Below are positions 29,651-38,177 of a stretch of DNA of 62,000 bases, in pieces. The stretch's first letter is position 1. Every line of letters begins with the position of its first letter. This DNA is from Symbiodinium natans (Eukaryota; Sar; Dinophyceae; Suessiales; Symbiodiniaceae). Both the position numbers and the translations under genes were made by a program. Location of the stretch: assembly GCA_905221605.1 (NCBI GenBank), contig CAJNDS010000457.1:1-62000 (forward strand), written 5' to 3'. The notes beneath the pieces were generated by a model, which was not told the origin of the DNA, did no database searches, and saw only the letters and a list, made by a program, of their open reading frames with translations.

Positions 29651-32600
29651 GCACGTTGATGCCCCACTTCAGGGGGGGCGCCAGTCTAAGGCACAAGAGT
29701 CCGATGCTCATCTCATCAACAAGCCAGTCGTTCATGCTCACCCTGTGGTGAAGCCGTTGGACGATCCTTGCGCAATCGCAGCTGGGCTCACCAAGGACCG
29801 TGACTTCAGCACTAAGGCTTTGTTGCGTGTAGCCCAGATCATGTACCCAAACAAAACCAAGCGAAAGATGATTAAGCTTGACTATCGCAGCTACTACCAT
29901 ATCTTTGGGCAATGGACTTACGGGGGCATGCAAGGGGTGACTAAGGCAACCCGCCGGTGGCCTCAGATTGCCCGATTCCTAAACGGCGTAGTGCAAGCAC
30001 ATGCTCCGAAAGACTTCACCTGGAACTCCGTGTTGCTCAGCAGCAGCACTGGTGCCTCTGTGCACAAGGACCACGGGAATGCTAAGGATAGCATGAGCTT
30101 CGCACTCAGTGTTGGGGATTTTAAAGGTGGAGAGTTGTGGTTGGAGGACCCTAGTGTTTCATCTGATAGTGCCATTGTCAGAGTTGGCCCCAACGGCAAG
30201 CACCTTAAAGGACGTGCTGTGTCCACACACAACAAAGCTCTCGTCTTTAACCCCCGAAACTTGCACTGCGTTTTGCCTTTTACTGGAACCCGTTTTTCCA
30301 TTGTCGCTTACTCCTCGCGCTCGCAAGAATCACTTGCCAGTGACGAGACAGCCCAACTCAAAGAACTCAACTTCAGGCTGCCTGCGCCGGCCGCCACCGC
30401 TTCGCCTGCCCGAGATCTCTCGAGGCCGTCGGGCTGCAAACGAATCATCGTTGAATTTTGTTGTTCACCCGATAGTCGCTTAGGTGAAGCGCGTCCGGCT
30501 GCTCAGGGTTGTAAGATCATTCGTGTTACGGACCAACAAAACGCCCTTAAGGATTCCACGCTGAAGTCGGTTGTTTCCCGAATCCGAACCCTCTGCGACG
30601 AGGGGGGAGCATTTAAGCCGATTCTCGTGTTCGCGTCGCTTCCGTGTACGGGTGGTTGTCCGTGGAACAGAATGACTCCTAACAGCCCCAAATGGCAGCA
30701 ACACCAAAGCTTGTTCATTGAACTGTTGAAACAGCTTAGGTCTCTCTTGCGCAGAATGAAAACTTTCAAACCACAGGTTGCTTTTGAGCTCCCGAAAGAG
30801 TGTGATTATTGGAAGTGGGGTGAAGTGCAAAAGCTGATTCAGGATTACGATCTTGAGCTGTATCGTTGTGACGGATGCATGCTAGGGATCTTGGATCACC
30901 AAGGACTCCCACTAAGGAAGGCATGGATCGTTGCATCCTCTGTTCCAATGCAGCGGCTGGCAGCTCACAGGTGTGATCACAATCACAAACGCGGAGAGTC
31001 TAGGGGCAAGGACCTTAGGAACTCTGAGAGCTACACCTACGTCATGACTGATTGCATTCACCATGACTGGAAAGTGTTTTGTGACAGTCTTTCGAAACAT
31101 TCCGCATGTGCTATCAACATTTTGTTGCAGACTCGCACCGAAACTAGCACGTGTGATTTCGGGACTACAAACACCTTAGTTGCCTGCTGCGCCATCGCGG
31201 CAGTCCACTGCTCGCCGAACATGGAGCGAACCACCGCTGGCATCGTTGCACCAACGGAGGTGCTTTTCAGCTGGTGGGCACGTCGTCTCACTGAGACCGC
31301 TCTTTGTTCGGAATATCGGACCATGGCAGCACTGGAGGACGGCGAGCACGCCGTGAACGAGTTTTACAAATATGTGCCGCGTCCTGTACTTTGTGAATTT
31401 GCCTTCAAGAATCCCGCGGAATGCGGGAATGTGGCAAAAGTCGGCTTACTTAGTGATCAAGGCCTTGCCATGCTCCAGCCCGAACACATTCGTGGCCGCT
31501 TGCGCTCATTGATCATCGTTGCTGACTCGTCTACCACTTTCCTGACTGAGGGGAACTACAAGACCGATTTGCACGCCGACATCACTGTCAACCGCACCAA
31601 TGTGTTTCCCGACTTTCAAGGAGTCGAGTACATCCCGTCATGGGAGTCCAATCTCACGCGGCTGGTACAGCTCGCCGTTGACAAGATCAACATGTGGGAG
31701 AGGGCTGGTGCAATCGACAAGACCTTGTCGGTGGATGTGATGATCGTCTGGAACGCAAATGAACTTGTGGGCGAAAAGGGGCTGTTCTTGGATCCGAACT
31801 ATAAACCTTCAACTGAGCATTGGAGGGGAAAGCCGCATGTCGCGCAAGGACAGTGGAGCTTCATAGGCCCCAAAATTCTGCGTGAGTTGCACAAGCTCAA
31901 GGAACTCCAGAAGCGCCCCCACGTTGGTACCGTCCTCCTCACCTCTGCGACGGACCACAAGGCCTACTTTCTCCCGAGAGAGTGGGGCACTTTGATGGAG
32001 GAGATTCTTGACTATGCCGCCCAGATTGGGCTGGCCGTGAAAAACTTTAATGTGCCTGCAACCCAAATCAGGAAGTACGACTCATATCACTTCCTTGAGG
32101 ACACCAATCATCGACGGCAACTGCTTCGGTGGATTGGAGCCACGGCTCGAATCATGGTGCTGCGCCATCAATGCTCGTTTTTCCGCACTGAGGACCTGGA
32201 TCGCACACTGGTGAATTACCAGCACGTCCCGCGACCGAATGCTCGGTTCGCCGTGGGCGCGCAGATTGATGACCAGATCTTCAAGAGGCTGCAGAGGACG
32301 AGGGCAAGAGAGGTCTACCAGCCACTGGTCGAGGCCGATCCGTGGGACGACGTCTATTTTGATGGCCCGGCGGAGAGCTTCCCATCTGGGGCACCAATCC
32401 GCCTGCAGGACCGCGAGTTCCCCAACATGGTTCGATTGGAAAGCGGCGAATACGTCCCAAGGTCTCAATTCGAGGCTAGCCAGCAAGAAGCAGTCGACAA
32501 CGCCCCCCGCCCTGGGGAGGCCGTCATCGCTGCATCGCGGGCTGCCACAAACCGGGACCCTGAGGCAACCAAGCAACGTTTGCTTGGGCGCGGCGAGGTG

Positions 32601-34967
32601 TTCGACAAAGCATCGTCTGCATCTTCTACAGCCGCAGCCGCAGAGATTGGGCCATCACAGCCGAAGAAGGCGAAGACCAGTGGAAGCGGCGACGAAGTTA
32701 TCCCCACAGGATACCTCAGGGTGTCCGATGACTTCCAGCTCGTCGACATGTTGGGCCTCGACTGGGACACGATCGCACAACGCCCATCCGATGATGAGGC
32801 CGACTGGGTGATCCTGTCCCCTGAGGATCTCCCCAATTTTTCCACTGTGCCAATTCCGCGTGGGACTCGGAATTATGTGACCGGGGTCGTTAGAGGCAAA
32901 ATCTACGACGACATGCACGACTCGGAGCTTTGGTGTCGGACCCGTGATGTTCTCGATCGTGTGAACTATGATTGCGGCACCAGCTACGGTCTTGGCATCT
33001 TGTTGTCCATGGTGAAGAACGACAACAAGGGTCGCTTTGAGCTCAAGGCCGACAGAAACCATCAACTCGCCGACTACTATGGTCTGGCCGGATACCCTGT
33101 GCTTATACGGGCTAGGCAGGGGCATTCAAAAGGTTTGATGGAGACTGCGTCCGACGAGCAAATTTGCGACTGCTGGCTGTCGTGTATCCCGAAGAATGAG
33201 ATGAGTGACCACGACGCCACCTTTGAAGGTAGGCCGGTCCTTTGCTGGGAAGAGACTCCCAAACGTCTCTACCACAGAACATTCAAGGACCGCGCCTTCA
33301 AGATTGTGCAAACAGCCTTCTACCCCGGCTACCGAACAGCCAACGCCCATGTGTATTTTTCTGATCGCGAAGTCGGACATCACGAAAATCGTGCTGGTGT
33401 ACGTGCCGATCGACCTTTCGAGCTTGTGGTTGACACACGTGAGGCTCTCCGACTTGGCGTGGGGCTCTTTTACTCCAGATCAGAAGGTGTGCTCTCCAGT
33501 CAGTCGGTCCCTGGCAGCTGCGTGCTGTACATACGGGACACGGCGTCTGACACCGTCATCTGGAGCAGAGTCGAGGAAACTGATGCCCCTCAATCTGAGG
33601 AGGCCGGTTTTACTCTTCCCGCCGGTGGAGACGAACCACAAGATACCGTGGAGCTCATCTACGAGCTCGAGGACGAGGAGCCTGAAGACGTTGCGATCAA
33701 GCCAATCATCAAGGTCGAGCTCCCAGTTGCGGCGGATGCTTTGGGTACAGACGAAGATGTTCCCGAAGGCCCGAGGGTGACGTTCAACACCGACATTGAC
33801 ATCCAGGAGATTTCACCTACTAGGTCGACTGCTGGATATATCGAGATCGTCGCTGGTGACGATGCAGATGTTGGTGCAGCATCCTCTGGTCAAGCGGCTG
33901 GTACTCAGCGCGCCGGGAGCCTGACCCGCATCCAGTGCGATCATTGCGGCAACCTGCGTTTGGAAGGGCAGCATCGTTGCTTCCATTGTGGCTGCTTCTT
34001 GACCAAAGGAAGTAGGCAGTCAACGTTCCGCATGTTTATGAGCCGCAAGCGCAACGACGTCCTCGACCAGATCGCCCAGGAAACTGGCTACCGGCTCTGG
34101 CAGCTGACGGCTGACCAGGTACGCCGGGGCTCAGGGCAGCACGACAACCGCGGCGCTCAGTCTGTCGATGGAAAGGCTATTGCTCAAGCAAAGCAAAGCC
34201 TTAAGCACTTCCGCGGCCAAGGACACTCTGGCATGCTCGACAAGTTCGATTCTGACCACAACTATGCCATTTACGCGGTCCGAAATGGATGGACACGCCG
34301 GTTGTTGTCAATTCAGGAGTGCGTTGCTTTCGCTTATCTCCCGAATCCTGGCCGCAATCGTGAACAGAGAGCATTGGGTTACGGATCGAGCCGTCGTTTG
34401 GAAGCAAGCCAAGTGGACCACACGGCACTTTGCCGCATGGTGTACTTCGACAAGCCCGCCGGTGATCTCATCCAGGCCGGATTATTGTCGAATGACCAGG
34501 AGGAGCCCATCGGTTTTGCCTGGCTTGGTAGCTTCTATGGTGTTGAGGATTTCTCTCGCGTCGCCTTCTTTACGAGGGGGGTGAGCCATATCCTTACCTT
34601 CTGCGAAGGCACCATTGAGCTCCCACATGCGACTGAGGCCGGCGACATCAAGGTCTTCCTGAAGGCGGTGGTTCGTGACAACCATTCCGCAGCGAGAACA
34701 TTGGTTGGCCAGATGAAAGATGACGCCGAGGCCTCACGTGCAGCACAAAGGCTCGCGGATGAACGTCGTGCCCGGCAGCAGGAGCGCAACGCCCCTCGCC
34801 ATGAGGAGGCCGATGTATGGTCGTCCTCAACGTGGGGCTGGTCTGACCACGGAACTTGGTGGTCGGGAGACTGGCGCTCTGAGAATCGATGGTCTGAAAG
34901 TGACTGGAGCAGCTGGCAGCAAGATCGCCACACTCCATGGCGCTATGATCATAGCCGCAGGTGGTAA
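27288..34967 (+). CDS. pol: Copia ORF3: RT, RNase H, dioxygenase, methyltransferase-like, SGNH-like, Tpt1/KptA-like polyprotein
   Basis: 2,559 codons from the ATG at 27288; residues are numbered from it. RT: LRLALYGHPDSGGIWERY and YVDD at 240-243; the motif A position reads A-G-I-A-A-Y, with Ala where Asp is expected. A second WEVD...RHH...WTGKT domain is at about 318-395. RNase H: D578 (DADHAG), E622 (STESE), D716 (EDNQA), ending ADIFTKPF. The 3' extension follows. 2OG-Fe(II) dioxygenase: H926-x-D928, GGELWLEDP, H993, R1002. Methyltransferase-like: VEFCCSPDSRLG, SLPCTGGCPW with C1120, FELPKECDYW with E1167. SGNH-like: ADSS (D1413, S1414), WNANEL, DSYH (D1598, H1601). Tpt1/KptA-like: NDNKGRF, IRARQGHS (R1941, H1946), LYHRT, AHVYFS, FYSRSEGV. 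A CxxC...CxxC ribbon is near 2217 and the tail is Trp-rich. Whether the protein is cleaved is unknown. Confidence 0.9.
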   Translation: MASLYWAKLGQVASEMFAVVARVVGPKEIESTPAAKEAMDREWKKLADKSCWLEKKVREYRDVAAEAKHKNVKAHFGKIFEICSVKGDELPDGHPQKKWKGRSVFQGNNVQDENHDHAIFAELGSSPASMEAGKIIDVFGSQPGYVKQQAAGIAAYTQALFKGIETWVRLPRNRWPKEWSGYEDPVCPLRLALYGHPDSGGIWERYCTEQLESVGFTAVLPDIWHSVFYHAELDLLLVVYVDDFKMAGPQDKINKGWELIAKVIDMEPAEDLGRYFGCHHVEQNQVQLSREDHPFAYVFDKKHASPAADYQVRPNRKEDFWEVDAELAAVVRHHIYPRRKLYVPTQDDVSKFPHISCQRITVFDDGRDPIHDDLNKGGPADQSGWWTGKTYFPIAEVSDEDFSHALAAKRYKPKRSKAEAKREARQSKFKSTESISQGKTPSMTVPVNVVYYDMRDFLVSCVDRYCELAKIDRKSLKHVATPFHENRVAKVLESNEPSGKLQPIASRVLMKVLFAARMARWDLLRATQALASRVTKWSRDCDVALHRLISYINSSLEVRMRGFIGDRIQDCKLWMFCDADHAGSHDSKSTSGCALYLVGPNTYFPLNAFSKKQTSITTSSTESEVVAANQGIRAQGLPSLSLWIFLWREVASRTASYQARPKTKPNQREDDVIARIDPELDEIRYGECRADGRSVSDLNGLRVHLSPKFAVQLLEDNQATITILLKGDSEKLRHTDRTQRISFAWIKQQFERNFFDMINVDTKEQVADIFTKPFADRGKWEHALRLIAHVDAPLQGGRQSKAQESDAHLINKPVVHAHPVVKPLDDPCAIAAGLTKDRDFSTKALLRVAQIMYPNKTKRKMIKLDYRSYYHIFGQWTYGGMQGVTKATRRWPQIARFLNGVVQAHAPKDFTWNSVLLSSSTGASVHKDHGNAKDSMSFALSVGDFKGGELWLEDPSVSSDSAIVRVGPNGKHLKGRAVSTHNKALVFNPRNLHCVLPFTGTRFSIVAYSSRSQESLASDETAQLKELNFRLPAPAATASPARDLSRPSGCKRIIVEFCCSPDSRLGEARPAAQGCKIIRVTDQQNALKDSTLKSVVSRIRTLCDEGGAFKPILVFASLPCTGGCPWNRMTPNSPKWQQHQSLFIELLKQLRSLLRRMKTFKPQVAFELPKECDYWKWGEVQKLIQDYDLELYRCDGCMLGILDHQGLPLRKAWIVASSVPMQRLAAHRCDHNHKRGESRGKDLRNSESYTYVMTDCIHHDWKVFCDSLSKHSACAINILLQTRTETSTCDFGTTNTLVACCAIAAVHCSPNMERTTAGIVAPTEVLFSWWARRLTETALCSEYRTMAALEDGEHAVNEFYKYVPRPVLCEFAFKNPAECGNVAKVGLLSDQGLAMLQPEHIRGRLRSLIIVADSSTTFLTEGNYKTDLHADITVNRTNVFPDFQGVEYIPSWESNLTRLVQLAVDKINMWERAGAIDKTLSVDVMIVWNANELVGEKGLFLDPNYKPSTEHWRGKPHVAQGQWSFIGPKILRELHKLKELQKRPHVGTVLLTSATDHKAYFLPREWGTLMEEILDYAAQIGLAVKNFNVPATQIRKYDSYHFLEDTNHRRQLLRWIGATARIMVLRHQCSFFRTEDLDRTLVNYQHVPRPNARFAVGAQIDDQIFKRLQRTRAREVYQPLVEADPWDDVYFDGPAESFPSGAPIRLQDREFPNMVRLESGEYVPRSQFEASQQEAVDNAPRPGEAVIAASRAATNRDPEATKQRLLGRGEVFDKASSASSTAAAAEIGPSQPKKAKTSGSGDEVIPTGYLRVSDDFQLVDMLGLDWDTIAQRPSDDEADWVILSPEDLPNFSTVPIPRGTRNYVTGVVRGKIYDDMHDSELWCRTRDVLDRVNYDCGTSYGLGILLSMVKNDNKGRFELKADRNHQLADYYGLAGYPVLIRARQGHSKGLMETASDEQICDCWLSCIPKNEMSDHDATFEGRPVLCWEETPKRLYHRTFKDRAFKIVQTAFYPGYRTANAHVYFSDREVGHHENRAGVRADRPFELVVDTREALRLGVGLFYSRSEGVLSSQSVPGSCVLYIRDTASDTVIWSRVEETDAPQSEEAGFTLPAGGDEPQDTVELIYELEDEEPEDVAIKPIIKVELPVAADALGTDEDVPEGPRVTFNTDIDIQEISPTRSTAGYIEIVAGDDADVGAASSGQAAGTQRAGSLTRIQCDHCGNLRLEGQHRCFHCGCFLTKGSRQSTFRMFMSRKRNDVLDQIAQETGYRLWQLTADQVRRGSGQHDNRGAQSVDGKAIAQAKQSLKHFRGQGHSGMLDKFDSDHNYAIYAVRNGWTRRLLSIQECVAFAYLPNPGRNREQRALGYGSSRRLEASQVDHTALCRMVYFDKPAGDLIQAGLLSNDQEEPIGFAWLGSFYGVEDFSRVAFFTRGVSHILTFCEGTIELPHATEAGDIKVFLKAVVRDNHSAARTLVGQMKDDAEASRAAQRLADERRARQQERNAPRHEEADVWSSSTWGWSDHGTWWSGDWRSENRWSESDWSSWQQDRHTPWRYDHSRRW
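29800..30345 (+). other. ORF3 domain block: 2OG-Fe(II) dioxygenase (TET/JBP-like)
   Basis: Fe ligands H926 and D928 lie in VHKDHGN. A strand pair follows (FALSVGDFKGGELWLEDP), then the distal His in FNPRNLHCVLPF and the 2OG-binding Arg in TGTRFSIVAYSSR. The order, spacing and the GG-LW-EDP block match double-stranded beta-helix dioxygenases of the TET/JBP group, which oxidise methylcytosine or thymine in DNA. The substrate cannot be read from the sequence. Dinoflagellate DNA is known for abundant hydroxymethyluracil, which makes a thymine hydroxylase worth considering. Confidence 0.7.
30430..31080 (+). other. ORF3 domain block: methyltransferase-like Rossmann domain
   Basis: The first strand-loop VEFCCSPDSRLG is in the SAM-binding position. 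SLPCTGGCPWNRM carries a Pro-Cys like motif IV of C5-cytosine methyltransferases, and FELPKECDYW is in the place of their ENV motif. Gly-rich motif I is not canonical. It may be a cytosine methyltransferase relative, a different SAM enzyme or an inactive fold. DNMT-bearing retrotransposons are known from dinoflagellates. Confidence 0.5.
31480..32140 (+). other. ORF3 domain block: SGNH-hydrolase-like
   Basis: LIIVADSSTTFL resembles block I (GDS), VMIVWNANEL resembles block III (GxND), and KYDSYHFLED gives the block V D-x-x-H (D1598, H1601). These form the Ser-His-Asp set of SGNH/GDSL esterases. Esterase domains occur in ORF1 of some LINEs. The substrate is unknown. Confidence 0.5.
32870..33560 (+). 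other. ORF3 domain block: Tpt1/KptA RNA 2'-phosphotransferase-like
   Basis: The block order matches the family: MVKNDNKGRFEL, VLIRARQGHSKG, KRLYHRTFKD, TANAHVYFSD, a Val-Asp strand, LFYSRSEGVLSS. Tpt1/KptA removes an internal 2'-phosphate from RNA using NAD+. The Arg and His of R-x-R-Q-G-H-S are kept. In the R-x-H-I-H block, Asn stands where Arg is usual and Tyr where the second His is usual, and the N-terminal winged-helix L-R-H motif is not obvious, so activity may have changed. Confidence 0.7.
33930..34010 (+). other. ORF3 zinc ribbon
   Basis: CDHCGNLRLEGQHRCFHCGC contains CxxC, ten residues, CxxC. It is a likely zinc ribbon for RNA, DNA or protein contact. Confidence 0.7.
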
Positions 34968-35292
34968 TTTTCCACATTTTGCGTTTGCACAACACGTTTG
35001 CCATCGCCATGTTTTCCTCTTTTGCGGCACGCGTTGTGTTTTTTTTTTGCAGTGTTTGCTCATACCGTGTCTGTATCCCCGCCGACGTTCCAGCAAACGG
35101 AACCAAACAAAGAATACGCCGCCTCTTAGGGCTGGCCGGAATATTTTTGAAGTCGGTGTGCGGTGATCGGCGGTGTGTTTTCGGAATTCACACCTCGGGC
35201 TACAGTGCTCTGAACATGCAGTAGAAAAGGCAATGCGGCACAAACTGTGTTCGCCGTGGCTTCGTTGACAGCGCCTCAGCATTTCACGCTTC
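34968..35292 (+). other. Copia 3' untranslated region
   Basis: Noncoding sequence between the ORF3 stop (34965-34967) and the purine tract. It contains a T9-10 run near 35040. Confidence 0.7.
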
Positions 35293-35303
35293 GACGAGGG
35301 GGG
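35293..35303 (+). other. Polypurine tract
   Basis: GACGAGGGGGG (mostly purine) directly abuts the 3' LTR, as needed to prime plus-strand DNA. Confidence 0.8.
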
Positions 35304-35447
35304 TGTATTTTATATTCGGACCTCCTTGCCACTTTTGCCTTCATGTATGTTGCACCTATCGCACTCAAGCCCTCTGAGACAAAAAGGTAGAAGTGCGCCT
35401 GTGTTTCATGGCTTAACGGATTGCATTGGTGGATTTCCCAAACTATA
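35304..35447 (+). repeat. 3' LTR, 144 bp
   Basis: Identical by eye to the 5' LTR. Confidence 0.95.
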
Positions 35448-35452
35448 AAGGG
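35448..35452. repeat. 5-bp target-site duplication (AAGGG), right
   Basis: Matches 21822-21826. Confidence 0.9.
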
Positions 35453-35585
35453 CGAGTCAAGACCCTACTGGCCTGCTGGTTTGTCACACTGGCTATAATC
35501 ATGCGGCTAAGAGCTCGAAGGTCTCCGAAAAGCTCCCCATGCTTGGCACACGTGGCCAGCCCGGAACCCTTGATCTCGCAAGTTT

Positions 35586-35924
35586 TCATCTCTTCACCAG
35601 CTCATTGATGGATTCGATTAGATGACCAATTGCTCCTGCGACATGTTTTGTGGCGAATTCCACCAAGGTTCCGGAAAGACCCGCGCCATCAGTCAACGCC
35701 AGAGTAGGCAACGAGGCGGCTGGGTCCTGCGTTCCCTGTGCAGGGTTTTGAGGTGGACAACAGCGAACTTTCAGGTCCTGGCAAAAGATGCTTGCAGGGT
35801 CTATGGAGATGAGCGCTTCGAGCATGAGTTGCCGACCGCATAGAATCTTTAACGATGCCCGTGCATCGTGGTGCATCTCATGCTGACCGGACACTCCAAA
35901 ACCCGCAGAGGCAGAAGAAGCCAA
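35586..35924 (-). CDS. Candidate minus-strand coding fragment
   Basis: 112 codons open on the minus strand, with a plausible helical C-terminal part (GTLVEFATKHVAGAIGHLIE, then SINELVKR) ending in TGA. It lies 130 bases from the copia insertion. Unknown; could be an exon or chance. Confidence 0.3.
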   Translation of the reverse strand: MASSASAGFGVSGQHEMHHDARASLKILCGRQLMLEALISIDPASIFCQDLKVRCCPPQNPAQGTQDPAASLPTLALTDGAGLSGTLVEFATKHVAGAIGHLIESINELVKR

Positions 35925-37639
35925 GCGCTGGCGTCAAGCCATGGAGGGATTCAGGCGGAAGGGGCTTGGAGGCTTCAATCGGAGCAGGTCGGGCAAAGGG
36001 GCTGGAGCTTTGAGACTCTCCGGTTGGTCTGGGATGGCTTACAAGATGTTGGATTGCAATATTATCGTGTTCATACGATGTGTGGGGGAATTGTCGCAAG
36101 CCCTGAACCACCATCGGGCTTCCTCCTCCGGGTATAAAAACTGCCTTCAAATTCGCAGGCATTAAACTCGAAGAGGCATTGGCTTGTTTTTTCAAACAGA
36201 CTTGGCAGATGCTCGGATCATTGCTGCAGGTGTCCCCCAGAGCTAGAAGCGACGACCCCAGAGACAGTCGGCCCACGCAGGCCTGGACAGGGAGGGGGGG
36301 GGGGGGGGGGAATTGGGCAGTTAACGGCAGATACCCGAGGTGGCGCGTGATTTTGTCGGTGCTCTGATTTTAAGTTGCTACACATTATCATGGCTTCTCT
36401 GGCGCCACATTGCAAGTGCTGCTTTCAGCAAGTGCTTGCTAGCTGCCTGTTGGGCTGTTGGAGCTCGACAGCAGTCCGTTGAGCTTTTTTACTTGTCTGA
36501 TTCTTGGTCGGGCGGTGCCTTTTGGCACGGAATATGCACGCACCAAAGCCCACAGGCCCTTGCACCCTTAAGGCCTATGCTGCACATGCGAACATATGCG
36601 AGCCTGCAACTGCCTGGACCAGTCTGGTATGTTCATAGTAGTGAAGAGAGTTTTGAGATCCCGGATCGATCATGACGCGACGAGGACACAGCGAACCCCA
36701 GTCCAAGCATTCAAGAGCGGCTGTAAGATGTCATAGGCACAACCTAGAGCAGCACAACCTCGCCAGGCAGGTTCTTCTGCATCCGACAAGCAAGAGAGAA
36801 CAACGCATAACAACGCAGCTTTAAAAGAGAAAAAAAGACCGCTTTTGTTCGAGATGGGCAACGGGCTTCGTTCCGTCTAAAGGCAAGAAGCAGTGCGCTT
36901 TCATTATGGGCTTGAGACAAAGGGATACGCCTACAACTCCATCCTGAGGCCATACAGCCCAACATCTTCAATGCAGAGCCTTCAGTCCCTGACCCACGTG
37001 TGTTGGGAACTGCAAACCTGGCTAGAGTCTCGCCCAGGCCTTGCGCTTGACATGCTGTGAGGTTGTGCGAGTTGGGCTCCCTTCCTAAACAGCAGGCTCA
37101 AGATGACCTGGGGCCGCCTGAGCGAGGCAGCGGCGGCGCGGCCCACAGTTCAACGTACTTGCAACAGCTCGGGTTCAGTGCGCTTTCTTGCCATTTTTTT
37201 GGAACGTGAGTGTTGCAAGCGAATGCCTGTGAGCCATATTACAGGCATCCTGAGATCTTGAGAGACTACCCTTGACACGGAAAGGTCCTACCTCGGGGCA
37301 CCAGCACATCTGGATAGCCTTGTCTTGGGCAAGGTATGCAAGATACATTGTAGAATCGGAACCTTGCATCGGGAGCGCGACTTGGAGGGAGCCAGGGTGT
37401 AGATTCCGGTACATCCCATCCAAATGTCCCAAGCAACAAGCACTACTGTACATTAAGCACCCTGGCCACCAAGGGCCCTGTTTAGGGAGGGTTTAGGGTA
37501 AACCTTATGGACTCGTCACCCGCATCCTTTTTCGTATGAAGACCACACATGTAAAGCACCCACCCGAGCAGCGATTCCAGGCCATGCGCTTGATGCCTTC
37601 GGTGGGCTCCTGAGTACCACTTGTGCAGTTGTCATGTTC
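35925..37639. other. No recognisable gene
   Basis: Short open frames only. A G17 run is at 36294-36310 and a short TTTAGGG pair at about 37482-37500. Confidence 0.45.
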
Positions 37640-37724
37640 GTTTCCGAAAATGGGGTACTCTTCTTGAGGGTTCCTGTTATTCTGTTTGGGGTATTAAAGG
37701 GGTACCCCTATTTTGGGAGACACC
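37640..37724. mobile_element. Short inverted-repeat element, family C copy 2
   Basis: Left GTTTCCGAAAATGGGGTAC, right GGGTACCCCTATTTTGGGAG; about 85 bp. Confidence 0.5.
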
Positions 37725-37997
37725 CAGATGATGAAGAATACCAGCAGGGAAAGTTTGGCTGCGCGATGGCGTGCTATTTGTTATGCAGCACTTCTAGCTT
37801 TAAGTTCAGACTTTTGGGGTCATGCTTTTGGCGAAACTGTTGTATGTGCGATCGAGGACATGAAGGGTGCACCCTGCACCCCTAGACTCCAAACATCTCC
37901 AAACCCAAGCCCCACAAGATTGCACGCATAAATCCTGTCCTAGCTGCATTTTCCGGGGTCTGAGGCCCGCAGAACTGTTCGCCGAATAGGGTTGGTT

Positions 37998-38040
37998 TCC
38001 TAAACCCTAAGCCCTAAACCCTAAACCCTAAACCCTAAAG
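37998..38040. repeat. Telomere-like CCCTAAA tract
   Basis: Five or six units ending in AAAG; a weak coding-like frame (LVSGFGCRGDHRFAALAVV) follows. Confidence 0.9.
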
Positions 38041-38177
38041 GGCCTGCGGCTCTTTGGTTTCGGGCTTTGGGTGCCGTGGTGATCATCGTTTCGCCGCCCT
38101 TGCAGTCGTGCATCTTGCAACCTGGCCCTAGACCTGCAGCCCAGGGTCCAAACAGGTCCACTGGTGCAGATATGGGG

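Larger units (their letters stand above)
21827..35447 (+). mobile_element. Ty1/copia LTR retrotransposon, 13.6 kb, with enzyme-rich 3' extension
   Basis: Bounded by identical 144-bp LTRs and a 5-bp duplication. The gene order Gag, protease, integrase, RT, RNase H defines Ty1/copia rather than Ty3/gypsy. It has three open frames: 22035-25409, 25283-27280 and 27090-34967. The first two are linked by a -1 slippery site. The RT-RNase H frame continues about 1,750 residues further, which accounts for most of the unusual length (typical copia elements are about 5-6 kb). No stop or frame break other than the two frame junctions is seen. Identical LTRs point to a recent insertion. Confidence 0.95.
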
